A DNA stretch of 6,197 nucleotides from Rubritepida sp. (GTDB lineage: Bacteria > Pseudomonadota > Alphaproteobacteria > Acetobacterales > Acetobacteraceae), in assembly GCA_022843345.1 (NCBI GenBank), contig JALHNW010000117.1, positions 1 to 6,197 of the forward strand. The letters run 5' to 3'. Each line of letters begins with the position of its first letter. Within the stretch, counting starts at the first letter, position 1. A model generated the notes under the pieces. That model ran no database searches. It had not been told where the DNA came from and worked only from the letters and a program-made list of their open reading frames with translations. Position numbers and translations under genes: made by a program. This document shows, piece by piece, positions 1 to 5,810 of this stretch.

Positions 1-869
1 GGCACGCCCCGCACCCCCCCGCCCCGCAGCGCGCCCGGGATCGCCCCCCCCATGTCGGCCGCCGCCACCAGCCCCGCCCAGTCCACCCCCGTCTCCACGC
101 CCATGCGGCGAAGCATCCAGACCAGATCCTCCATCGCCGTGTTCCCGGTGGCGCCCGGCGCATAGGGGCAGCCGCCGATGCCGCCCGATCCCGCGTCGAA
201 CACCCGGCAGCCGGCCTCGAAGGCGGCCAGGTTGTTCGCCAGCCCCAGCCCGTAGGTGTCGTGGCCGTGGAAGGCGAAGCGCCCGCCCCAGCTCGCCAGC
301 GCATGGCCGAACACGCGCCTCACCTGGTCCGGCGCCGCATTGCCGGTGGTGTCGCAGATGCTGATCTCCATGGACGGGTCAAGCGCGCTCACCCGCTCCA
401 CCATGTCCAGCGCGTCGTGCTCGGGCACCGCACCCTCGAAGGGGCAGTGGAAGGCGCAGGACAGGTTCCAGCGCACCTTCGTTCCCGCCGGCACCTCGCG
501 CAGCAGGGCGGCCAGCTCGGCGAAGCTGTCCATTCGGCCGCGGTTGAGGTTTGCCCGGTTGTGGCTCTCCGTCACCGACATGAAGAAGCCGATGCGGTGC
601 GCGCCCGCCTGCACTGCCGCCTCGAAGCCGCGGCGGTTGGGCACCAGCACCGTGCATTCCAGCCCCGGGAGCTCCAGCGCCGCGCGCAGCACCTCCGCCG
701 TGTCCGCCATCTGCGGGATGGCGCGGGGCGAGACGAAGCTGCCCACCTCCATCCGCCGCAGCCCGGCCGCGTGCAGCGCGCGCACCAGCGCGATCTTCGC
801 CTCCGTCGGTACGAAGCCCGCGATGGGCTGCAACCCGTCGCGCGGGGAGACTTCGGAGAGTTCGATCAT
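1..869 (-). CDS. HMG-CoA lyase-family enzyme (3' end beyond window)
   Basis: Partial gene: 289 residues are visible and only a short C-terminus is missing, since family members are about 300 residues. The family is TIM-barrel, divalent-metal lyases that split a 3-hydroxyacyl-CoA such as HMG-CoA into acetyl-CoA and a keto acid. Visible signatures in order are SPRDGLQ at 8-14 (catalytic Arg10 and metal ligand Asp11), EVGSFVSP at 41-48, the SCAFHCPFEG stretch near 137-146, HGHDTYG at 201-207 (metal ligands His201 and His203), and GGCPYAPGATGN at 232-243 with the catalytic Cys234 and Asn243. All key residues are present, so it should be active. The ATG at 869 overlaps the TGA of the upstream CoA-transferase gene (ATGA), with a GGGGGA purine run upstream, so translation is probably coupled. 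True HMG-CoA, citramalyl-CoA or a related hydroxyacyl-CoA are all possible substrates; the family call is firm but the substrate is not. Confidence 0.93.
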   Translation of the reverse strand, partial: MIELSEVSPRDGLQPIAGFVPTEAKIALVRALHAAGLRRMEVGSFVSPRAIPQMADTAEVLRAALELPGLECTVLVPNRRGFEAAVQAGAHRIGFFMSVTESHNRANLNRGRMDSFAELAALLREVPAGTKVRWNLSCAFHCPFEGAVPEHDALDMVERVSALDPSMEISICDTTGNAAPDQVRRVFGHALASWGGRFAFHGHDTYGLGLANNLAAFEAGCRVFDAGSGGIGGCPYAPGATGNTAMEDLVWMLRRMGVETGVDWAGLVAAADMGGAIPGALRGGGVRGV

Positions 870-2035
870 GCGCGGGGTTCCCCCAGGATGTCGTGGAACA
901 CGTGGTCGTTGTCGGCGCCCGCCGCGCGTCCGGTCCAGCGGATCATCTCGGCAGGTCCCGCGCCGTCCATGCGGAAGGGGGGCGCGGGGTGCAGCACCTC
1001 GCCCAGCAGGGGGTCCTGCACGCGGCTGACGATGCCGCGCGCCAGGAAATGCGGGTCGGCTGCCGCATCCGCCACGTCGTAGAGGCGCGAGCACGGGACA
1101 TCCACGCCCTCCAGCACCTCCTGCGCCTCGGCGGCCGTGCGCGTGCGCGTCCAGGCGGCGATGGCGGCGTCCAGCTCGGCCGCGTGCTCGCAGCGGCCGC
1201 CATTGGTCGCCATGCGCGGGTCGTCGCGCAGGTCGGCGCGGCCGATGGCGCCCATGAGGCGCGCATAGATCAGGTCGCTGTTGCCGGCGATGCACAGCCA
1301 CTTGCCGTCCGAGCAGGGATAGGTGTTGGTGGGCGCGGCGGTGGCGATGGCCGCGCCCTGCGGCTGGCGCACCCAGCCGAACAGCCCGTGCTCGGTCAGC
1401 ATGCCTTCCATCAGCGAGAACACCGACGACACCAGGTCCAGGTCCAGCACCCGGCCCTTGCCGCCATTGGCCTGCCGCCCCCAGCAGGCCGAGACGAGGG
1501 CGAGCGCCGCGTACATCCCCGCCAAGTCGTCGCTGATGGACACGCCGCAGCGCGGCGGCGGGTGTTCCGCCTGGCCCGGATTGGCGGTGAGGTGGCGCAG
1601 GCCGCCCATCGCCTCGCCGATCGCCCCGAAGGCCGGCTTGTCGCGATACGGCCCATCCTGCCCGTAGCCGCTGATGCGCGCGACCGTCAGTCCCGGATTC
1701 GCGGCCTGGAGCACCGCCGGCCCCAGCCCGATCCGCTCCAGGTAGCCGGGGCGGAAATTCTCCACCACCGCGTCGGCGCGGGCGCAGAGCGCCTTCACGC
1801 GGCGCTGCCCTTCCTCGGCCTTCAGGTCGAGCGTGACGGACAGCTTGTTGCGGCCATGCACGCTGAACCAGACGGAGTGCCCGTCCTTCTGCGCGCCCCA
1901 GCCGCGGAAGGGGTCGCCGCCGGGCGGTTCCACCTTGATCACCTCGGCGCCCAGGTCGGCAAGCAGCCGGGTGCAGAAGGGGGCGGCGATGTAGTGCCCC
2001 AGCTCGACGACCTTCAACCCGTGCAGCGGCAGCAT
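866..2035 (-). CDS. CaiB/BaiF class III CoA-transferase
   Basis: A 389-residue protein, close to the usual 380-410 of the family, which moves CoA from a CoA thioester to a free acid in the cytoplasm. The N-terminus LHGLKVVELGHYIAAPF and LLADLGAEVIKVEPPGGDPFR (to about residue 44) is the classic family opening. VVENFRPGYLERIGLG (90-105) and ISGYGQDGPYRDKPAF (121-136) follow. The catalytic aspartate should be Asp169 or Asp170 in SDDLAGMYAA. The start at 2035 is chosen because homologues begin just before LxGLxVxELG and GGGGGA lies upstream. An in-frame ATG at 2062 follows GGGAGG, but with only 3 bp between, and would add 9 residues. The gene overlaps the HMG-CoA lyase-family gene by 4 bp, which implies the transferase supplies that enzyme's CoA substrate. 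The acid it activates is unknown. Confidence 0.93.
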   Translation of the reverse strand: MLPLHGLKVVELGHYIAAPFCTRLLADLGAEVIKVEPPGGDPFRGWGAQKDGHSVWFSVHGRNKLSVTLDLKAEEGQRRVKALCARADAVVENFRPGYLERIGLGPAVLQAANPGLTVARISGYGQDGPYRDKPAFGAIGEAMGGLRHLTANPGQAEHPPPRCGVSISDDLAGMYAALALVSACWGRQANGGKGRVLDLDLVSSVFSLMEGMLTEHGLFGWVRQPQGAAIATAAPTNTYPCSDGKWLCIAGNSDLIYARLMGAIGRADLRDDPRMATNGGRCEHAAELDAAIAAWTRTRTAAEAQEVLEGVDVPCSRLYDVADAAADPHFLARGIVSRVQDPLLGEVLHPAPPFRMDGAGPAEMIRWTGRAAGADNDHVFHDILGEPRA

Positions 2036-2090
2036 GCGGCATCCCCCGTCCCAAGGGGCCATTATCCTCCCTGCCGGGCACGCGCATAGC

Positions 2091-2117
2091 CCGCGCCGTT
2101 TTTCACGCACGGCGCGG
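2091..2117. other. GC-rich inverted repeat in the divergent spacer
   Basis: CCGCGCCG (2091-2098) is exactly complementary to CGGCGCGG (2110-2117), and an inner T-A pair extends the stem to 9 bp with a 9-nt loop. No T run follows on either strand, so it is not a typical terminator. It lies 56 to 82 bp upstream of the CoA-transferase start, where it could be an operator, part of the 5' leader, or chance in GC-rich DNA. Confidence 0.35.
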
Positions 2118-2199
2118 CAACCGAATCTTCAGCAGGCGCATTCAGGGTGTGCACGGGAGCGGTCCCCCCCGACCCTCCCTTGTCTCTCCCGGATGTGCT

Positions 2200-2224
2200 C
2201 CCGCGGGCACTCTATCCCCGCGGG
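2200..2224. repeat. Two copies of the palindrome CCCGCGGG, 17 bp apart
   Basis: The self-complementary octamer CCCGCGGG occurs at 2200-2207 and again at 2217-2224, separated by CACTCTATC. The first copy sits in a wider imperfect dyad with GTGC and GCAC arms (2195-2210). Each copy is a palindrome and the two can also pair with each other as an 8-bp hairpin. Paired dyads in a divergent spacer suit a dimeric regulator, or the structure may belong to the RNA leader that ends at the terminator at 2242-2279. In such GC-rich DNA a single copy would mean nothing; two so close together are slightly more notable. Confidence 0.4.
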
Positions 2225-2241
2225 TGACACCTAACTTGCTT

Positions 2242-2279
2242 GGGGGGTGGGCGCCCCCCGTGCCCACCCCCCATTTTTT
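2242..2279 (+). terminator. Strong intrinsic terminator in front of the phosphorylase gene
   Basis: GGGGGGTGGGC (2242-2252) pairs perfectly with GCCCACCCCCC (2262-2272) around a 9-nt loop. The stem is followed by one A and six T (2274-2279), the full form of a Rho-independent terminator reading on the plus strand. The minus strand has no T run after the stem, so it would not stop transcripts of the CoA-transferase operon. No plus-strand gene precedes it, and it ends 18 bp before the phosphorylase ATG. It may end a short leader or non-coding RNA, or act as an attenuator. A competing hairpin (GGGGGG 2242-2247 with CCCCCC 2254-2259) would disrupt it. Confidence 0.75.
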
Positions 2280-2297
2280 CGTCCATAGCGTGGCGCG

Positions 2298-2933
2298 ATG
2301 GCGCTCCTCCCTCCCGGCACATTGCTCATCTGCGGCCTGCGCGCCGAAGGACGGCTGCTGCCCGCCGTGGGCGCGCTGCACGCTGGCGGCGATGGCGCCC
2401 GCCTGCGCGCCCTACTGGAGTCGCGTGAACGGCCGGCGGCAATTCTGTCCTTCGGCCTGGCTGGCGGGCTGGACCCCGCCCTGCCGCCCGGCACGCTGCT
2501 CGTCGCCACCGCCATTCCCGGCCACGGCCCCGTGGACGGCGCGTGGTCGGCCGCCATTTCCCGCGCGACGGGCGCGATCCCCGCCCCACTCGCGCATTCC
2601 GATCATGCGGTGGCGGGTGTGCAGGCGAAGGCCGCCCTGCGCGCCGCCACCGGCGCTTCGGCGGTGGACATGGAATCGGGCATCGCCGCCGACGCCGCGC
2701 AACGCTGGGGCGTTCCCTTCGCCGCCCTTCGCGCGGTGGCCGACCCGGCGGGGGCCGCCATCCCCCCGGCGGCGGCCGATGGCCTGAACCCGGACGGCAC
2801 GACCGCGCCGCTGCGCGTGCTGCGCGGCATCCTGCGCGCACCCAGCGACCTGCCGGCACTCATCCGGCTGGCGCTGCACGGCCGGACGGCGATGCGGCGG
2901 CTGCATCTTGCGGCGCGGGCGCTGCGCGCGTAA
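2298..2933 (+). CDS. Nucleoside phosphorylase/nucleosidase, HpnG-like (hopanoid-associated type)
   Basis: A 211-residue protein of the PNP/MTA-SAH nucleosidase superfamily. The opening LLICGLRAEGRLL (9-21) holds the glutamate (Glu17) that matches the N-terminal catalytic Glu of MTA/SAH nucleosidase. SFGLAGGLDPALPPGTLLVA (51-70) is the glycine-rich loop and central strand. AVDMESG (122-128) has the ribose-binding Met-Glu pair (Met125, Glu126), and FAALRAVADPA (141-151) holds the probable base-protonating Asp149. Length and the GGLDP, VDMES and DPA motifs fit the hopanoid-associated phosphorylase HpnG, which removes adenine from adenosylhopane during bacteriohopanepolyol synthesis. No other hpn gene is visible, so a general nucleosidase role stays open and no symbol is given. 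The ATG at 2298 fits the family start but lacks a clear Shine-Dalgarno sequence and lies just past a terminator. The receptor gene follows after 31 bp. Confidence 0.8.
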   Translation: MALLPPGTLLICGLRAEGRLLPAVGALHAGGDGARLRALLESRERPAAILSFGLAGGLDPALPPGTLLVATAIPGHGPVDGAWSAAISRATGAIPAPLAHSDHAVAGVQAKAALRAATGASAVDMESGIAADAAQRWGVPFAALRAVADPAGAAIPPAAADGLNPDGTTAPLRVLRGILRAPSDLPALIRLALHGRTAMRRLHLAARALRA

Positions 2934-2964
2934 TCCCTGCGGCCAAACGCCAGGGTCACACGCA

Positions 2965-3927
2965 ATGAACCGTCGCCAGCTCCTCGCTGCCCTGCCCGCC
3001 ACGGCGCTGCCCCTCGGCGCCCTCGCGCAGGATTTCCCCTCCGGCCCGGTCCGCGGCATCGTTCCCTTCGCCGCCGGCAGCGCCACGGACACGGTCGCCC
3101 GCCTGTTCGGCGAGAAGATGCGCGAGACGCTGGGCCAGCCCGTCGTGGTCGAGAACCGCGCCGGCGCCAACGGACTGATCGGCGCCGAGGCCGTGGCCCG
3201 CGCCCCCGCCGACGGCCAGACGCTGCTCTTCGGCACCAACTCCACCAACGCCGCGGCGAACGCCCTGTTCCGCCGCGTGCCTTTCGACATGGAGCGCGAC
3301 TTCGCGCCCGTCTCGCTGCTGTGCTCCGTGCCGCTGCTGGTCGCCGTCTCGGCCAGCTCCCCGCACCGCACGCTGGCCGACCTGCTGGCCGCCGCCCGCG
3401 CGCGGCCCGAGGGCCTCACCTTCGCCTCCGCCTCCGCCTCGCAGCGCGTCTCGACGGAGATGCTGGCCTCCATGGCGGGCGTGAAGCTGCTGCACGTGCC
3501 CTACCGCGCCTCGCCCGCCGCCGTGCAGGACCTGATCGCCGGCCGCGTGGACCTCTTCGTGGCCGACCAGGCGGTGATCCTGCCCGGCGTGCAGGGCGGC
3601 CAGCTCCGCGCGCTGGGGGTGACGACGCGCGACCGCTCCGCCCAGCTGCCCGACGTCCCCAGCGTTGCCGAGCAGGGGCTGCCGAACTACGAGATCTTCG
3701 CCTGGTTCGTGCTCTGCGCCCCCGCCAACACGCCGGCACGGGCCATGGAGCGGCTGAACGCCGCCGTACGCCACGCGGGCGCCGACGCCACGCTGCGCGA
3801 GCGCCTGGGCACCGGCATGGGCATGACGGTGCGCACCGGCAGCCCCGAGCAGGCCCGAGCCTTCATGCAGGCCGAGACGGTGAAATGGACGAACGCCATC
3901 CGCGCCGCCGGGATCGAGCCGGAGTGA
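2965..3927 (+). CDS. Bug-family tripartite tricarboxylate transporter substrate-binding protein
   Basis: A 320-residue periplasmic receptor of the Bug/TctC family, usual length. Such proteins bind small carboxylates or related ligands and either feed a TctAB transporter or act as sensors. The start at 2965 gives a signal peptide [21 protein letters not shown] with probable cleavage after Ala21; the Arg-Arg before a hydrophobic run hints at Tat export. An AGGG lies 9 bp upstream of this ATG, and the longer in-frame start at 2908 would bury the signal. Family signatures are [14 protein letters not shown] (33-46, ligand loop), [21 protein letters not shown] (61-81) with [10 protein letters not shown] (83-92), [20 protein letters not shown] (177-196), and [16 protein letters not shown] (228-243). 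No TctA or TctB gene is in view, as is common for orphan Bug proteins. It sits between the phosphorylase and moaA; the ligand cannot be told. Confidence 0.95.
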   Translation: MNRRQLLAALPATALPLGALAQDFPSGPVRGIVPFAAGSATDTVARLFGEKMRETLGQPVVVENRAGANGLIGAEAVARAPADGQTLLFGTNSTNAAANALFRRVPFDMERDFAPVSLLCSVPLLVAVSASSPHRTLADLLAAARARPEGLTFASASASQRVSTEMLASMAGVKLLHVPYRASPAAVQDLIAGRVDLFVADQAVILPGVQGGQLRALGVTTRDRSAQLPDVPSVAEQGLPNYEIFAWFVLCAPANTPARAMERLNAAVRHAGADATLRERLGTGMGMTVRTGSPEQARAFMQAETVKWTNAIRAAGIEPE

Positions 3928-3968
3928 CCTTGCGGGAAGGCGCCCCCATCCCCCAGATTGAGGGCGCC

Positions 3969-4955
3969 ATGATCGATCCCTTCGGCCGAAGCGTCACCTA
4001 CCTCCGCGTGTCCGTCACGGACCGCTGCGACCTGCGCTGCGTCTACTGCATGGCGGAGGACATGACCTTCCTGCCCAAGAGCGAGGTGCTCTCGCTGGAG
4101 GAGCTGGACAGGCTCTGCGGCGCCTTCATCGCGCTGGGCGTGCGCAAGCTGCGGCTGACGGGCGGCGAGCCGCTGGTGCGGCGCAACGTCATGTCCCTGG
4201 TGGAGTCGCTGGGGAGGCGCATCGGCCACGGGCTGGACGAGCTGACGCTGACCACGAACGGCACGCAGCTGGCGAAGCACGCCGAGGGCCTGGCCAAGGC
4301 CGGGGTGCGCCGCATCAACGTGTCGCTCGACACGCTGGACGCCGCGCGCTTCACCGCCGCCACCCGCTGGGGCGACATCGCCAAGGTGCTGGAGGGCATC
4401 TACGCCGCCAAGGCCGCCGGGCTGCACGTCAAGATCAACGCCGTCGCGCTGAAGGGCGTGAACGAGGACGAGTTCGACCGCATGCTGGAATGGGCCGGCG
4501 GGCACGGCTTCGACCTCTGCCTGATCGAGACGATGCCGCTGGGCGAGATCCAGGGCGACCGCAGCGACCAGTTCCTGTCCCTCGGGGACGTGAAGCGCGG
4601 CCTTGACCGCCGCTGGACGCTGACGCCCAGCAGCCATTCCACCGGCGGCCCCGCCCGCTACTTCGACGTGGCGGAGACGGGCGCGCGCCTCGGCCTCATC
4701 ACGCCGCTGACCCACAATTTCTGCGAATCCTGCAACCGCGTGCGGCTGACCTGCACCGGCACCCTCTACATGTGCCTGGGCCAGGAGGACGCGGCCGACC
4801 TGCGCGCCCCCCTGCGCGACCCGGCGGTGGGCGATGACGGCCTGCATGCGGCCATCCACGCCGCCATCGCGCGCAAGCCCAAGGGCCACGACTTCGTGAT
4901 CGAGCGCGCGCGCGACCCCGCGGTGCGGCGCCACATGAGCGTCACGGGCGGCTGA
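3969..4955 (+). CDS. moaA: GTP 3',8-cyclase MoaA (molybdenum cofactor biosynthesis)
   Basis: A 328-residue radical SAM enzyme that, with MoaC, turns GTP into cyclic pyranopterin monophosphate, the first step of molybdenum cofactor synthesis. The N-terminal 4Fe-4S cluster motif is Cys20-x3-Cys24-x2-Cys27 in [11 protein letters not shown]. The SAM-binding TGGEP lies at 64-68, LTTNGTQL near 95-102, and INVSLDTLD marks the barrel core. The second, GTP-binding cluster is Cys252-x2-Cys255-x13-Cys269 ([12 protein letters not shown] onwards). The protein ends in the conserved Gly-Gly tail (MSVTGG) needed for catalysis. All hallmarks are intact. The ATG at 3969 is preceded by GAGGG 4 bp away and lies 41 bp after the receptor gene; the open frame reaching upstream into that gene is a GC artefact. 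The stop shares TGATG with the next gene. No moaC, moaD or moaE is in the window. Confidence 0.98.
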   Translation: MIDPFGRSVTYLRVSVTDRCDLRCVYCMAEDMTFLPKSEVLSLEELDRLCGAFIALGVRKLRLTGGEPLVRRNVMSLVESLGRRIGHGLDELTLTTNGTQLAKHAEGLAKAGVRRINVSLDTLDAARFTAATRWGDIAKVLEGIYAAKAAGLHVKINAVALKGVNEDEFDRMLEWAGGHGFDLCLIETMPLGEIQGDRSDQFLSLGDVKRGLDRRWTLTPSSHSTGGPARYFDVAETGARLGLITPLTHNFCESCNRVRLTCTGTLYMCLGQEDAADLRAPLRDPAVGDDGLHAAIHAAIARKPKGHDFVIERARDPAVRRHMSVTGG

Positions 4956-5305
4956 TGCTGGCCGACCTCGCCGCCCGCCTCACCCCGGCCGGCCTGCCGG
5001 AATGGGCGGGGCTGCTGGTGCTGGGCGTGCTGCTGCTGCTGGCGCTGTGCATCGCGCTGATGCCCTTCAGCGTCTTCGGCGTGAAGGCCCGGCTGGACGC
5101 CATCGAATCCCAGCTCGACGAGTTGCGGGCCGAGATCCGCGGCCTGTCCGTGCGCCTGGCCGAAGGCCGCGCCCCGCGCGACTGGGGCGGCAGCGACATC
5201 GACCTCGGCGAGGCGGGGGCGGAGGAGCGAAGCCTCGCCCGCACCCAGCCCTCCCCGCCGCCGCGCGGCCGCAGCGAGCCGCGGATCACCTGGCCGCGCG
5301 GCTAG
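4955..5305 (+). CDS. Small single-pass membrane protein with coiled coil, coupled to moaA
   Basis: A 116-residue protein I do not recognise by name. A short N-terminal segment leads to one strong transmembrane helix at about 17-38 (Leu/Val/Ala-rich). Residues 43-69 then form a clean coiled coil: Leu47, Ile50, Leu54, Leu57, Ile61, Leu64 and Leu68 fall at exact 3-4 heptad spacing. The rest (70-116) is polar and proline-rich, probably disordered, ending in EPRITWPRG. The start codon shares one base with the moaA stop (TGATG), so ribosomes may re-initiate directly. It could be a membrane anchor or oligomerising scaffold, but there is no direct evidence of a link to molybdenum cofactor synthesis beyond the coupling. 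The membrane helix, heptads and a start that fits the neighbour make the gene real despite competing frames. Confidence 0.8.
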   Translation: MLADLAARLTPAGLPEWAGLLVLGVLLLLALCIALMPFSVFGVKARLDAIESQLDELRAEIRGLSVRLAEGRAPRDWGGSDIDLGEAGAEERSLARTQPSPPPRGRSEPRITWPRG

Positions 5306-5310
5306 CCGCG
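5297..5310. repeat. Perfect 14-bp palindrome at the convergent gene junction
   Basis: CGCGGCTAGCCGCG is exactly self-complementary and includes the TAG stop of the small membrane protein gene at its centre. It overlaps the 9-bp gap between two convergent genes. No T run follows on either strand, so it is at best a weak, Rho-assisted or bidirectional stop. Chance in GC-rich DNA is possible. Confidence 0.35.
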
Positions 5311-5314
5311 GGCG

Positions 5315-5653
5315 TCAGTGGGCGCGCAGCCCGCCATCGGTGGCGGTGATGTTGGAGGTGGAGCAGATGTCTATGCGCCGCAGCTCCACCGCGCGGCCAT
5401 TGTCGAAGACGACGCGGAAATCGTAGAGGCCGGGGTGCGCCGTCGTGAAGCGGCGGCTCTGCCCGGCCGGCAGCACGCCGGTGCCGAGCTCGTCGCGCGT
5501 CCAGTTCGGGTTGGCGGTGCGGTCGAAATACAGCTCCATGACAGTGCGGCCGGAGCGGTTGTGGAAGTCGAACCGGGTGTCGCACTGCGCCTGGGCGGTG
5601 GCCAGGGGCGCGGCGGCGAGCAGCGGCAGGGTGAGCAGCAGGCGGCGGAACAT
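5315..5653 (-). CDS. Small secreted protein with two cysteines, function unknown
   Basis: A 112-residue protein with an N-terminal signal peptide: Arg3-Arg4, a hydrophobic run LLLTLPLLAAAPLA, and a probable cleavage after Ala20 or Ala22. The mature part is about 90 residues, with Cys24 and Cys97 near its two ends, which could form a disulfide in the periplasm. Recognisable segments are FDFHNRSGRTVMELYFD (28-44), NWTRDELGTGVLPAGQSRRF (50-69) and YDFRVVFDNGRAVELRRIDIC (77-97), a beta-rich pattern that could fold as a small sandwich. I recall similar small exported proteins in alphaproteobacteria but cannot name the family. GAGGG (5665-5661) sits 7 bp upstream of the ATG, a good ribosome binding site. 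The gene stands alone, convergent with the moaA operon across a 9-bp gap and downstream of the asparaginase-family gene on the same strand with a 157-bp spacer. Confidence 0.82.
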   Translation of the reverse strand: MFRRLLLTLPLLAAAPLATAQAQCDTRFDFHNRSGRTVMELYFDRTANPNWTRDELGTGVLPAGQSRRFTTAHPGLYDFRVVFDNGRAVELRRIDICSTSNITATDGGLRAH

Positions 5654-5684
5654 CGTCGGGCCCTCGGCGCGGAATGCGCGGGGA

Positions 5685-5713
5685 ATGATCTGCTACCGGA
5701 ATCACTGCCGCAA
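5685..5713 (-). promoter_or_regulatory. Possible sigma-70-type promoter for the small secreted protein
   Basis: On the minus strand TTGCGG (5713-5708) and GATCAT (5690-5685) are 17 bp apart. They match the -35 and -10 consensus at 3 and 4 of 6 positions. Transcription would start near 5678, giving a leader of about 25 nt that contains the GAGGG ribosome site. The surrounding spacer (5685-5815) is clearly richer in A and T than the rest of the window. Assignment from consensus alone is weak. Confidence 0.25.
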
Positions 5714-5810
5714 GATGAACGGAGCCCCTTTTATTCTCCTGTGGGTGGAAAACCATGCACTTCGGCAATAAAGGCCATCTCAATGACTGATGGGGACTGA
5801 ATAGCAGGGG

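Noticed and set aside
256..1082. Two plus-strand open frames opposite the HMG-CoA lyase-family gene
   Set aside because: Low-complexity composition and no motifs; the minus-strand frame has all lyase signatures.
893..2089. 398-residue plus-strand open frame opposite the CoA-transferase gene
   Set aside because: Arg/Ala/His/Gly-rich translation with no family motif; it mirrors a real CaiB-family gene. Long antisense frames are expected at this GC content.
2036..2110. Longer N-terminus for the CoA-transferase from an ATG at 2110
   Set aside because: The added 25 residues are Arg/Cys-rich and unlike the family; homologues start close to LxGLxVxELG.
2149..2787. 212-residue plus-strand frame beginning in the divergent spacer
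   Set aside because: Pro/Arg/Ser-rich shadow of the phosphorylase gene that runs through the terminator; no motif.
2412..3473. 353-residue minus-strand open frame across phosphorylase and receptor genes
   Set aside because: It spans two well-supported plus-strand genes and their spacer and has no recognisable domain.
3321..3968. In-frame upstream extension of moaA
   Set aside because: It overlaps the well-supported receptor gene in another frame and reads as an Arg/Ala-rich artefact; MoaA proteins begin near the ATG at 3969, which has a ribosome site.
3687..4934. 415-residue minus-strand open frame opposite moaA
   Set aside because: No motifs and a composition typical of an antisense shadow; moaA on the other strand is unmistakable.
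5286..5783. 165-residue minus-strand frame overlapping the small secreted protein gene
   Set aside because: Pro/Arg/His-rich and lacks a signal peptide or motifs; the 112-residue frame has a signal peptide and a ribosome site.
5775..5793. Possible terminator after the asparaginase-family gene (CCATC and GATGG arms)
   Set aside because: Only a 5-bp stem with a 9-nt loop, and the following CCTTTATT is a poor T tract.
5318..5800. 160-residue plus-strand open frame opposite the small secreted protein gene
   Set aside because: Ala/Gly/Glu-rich, no family pattern, and it would run against the supported minus-strand gene.
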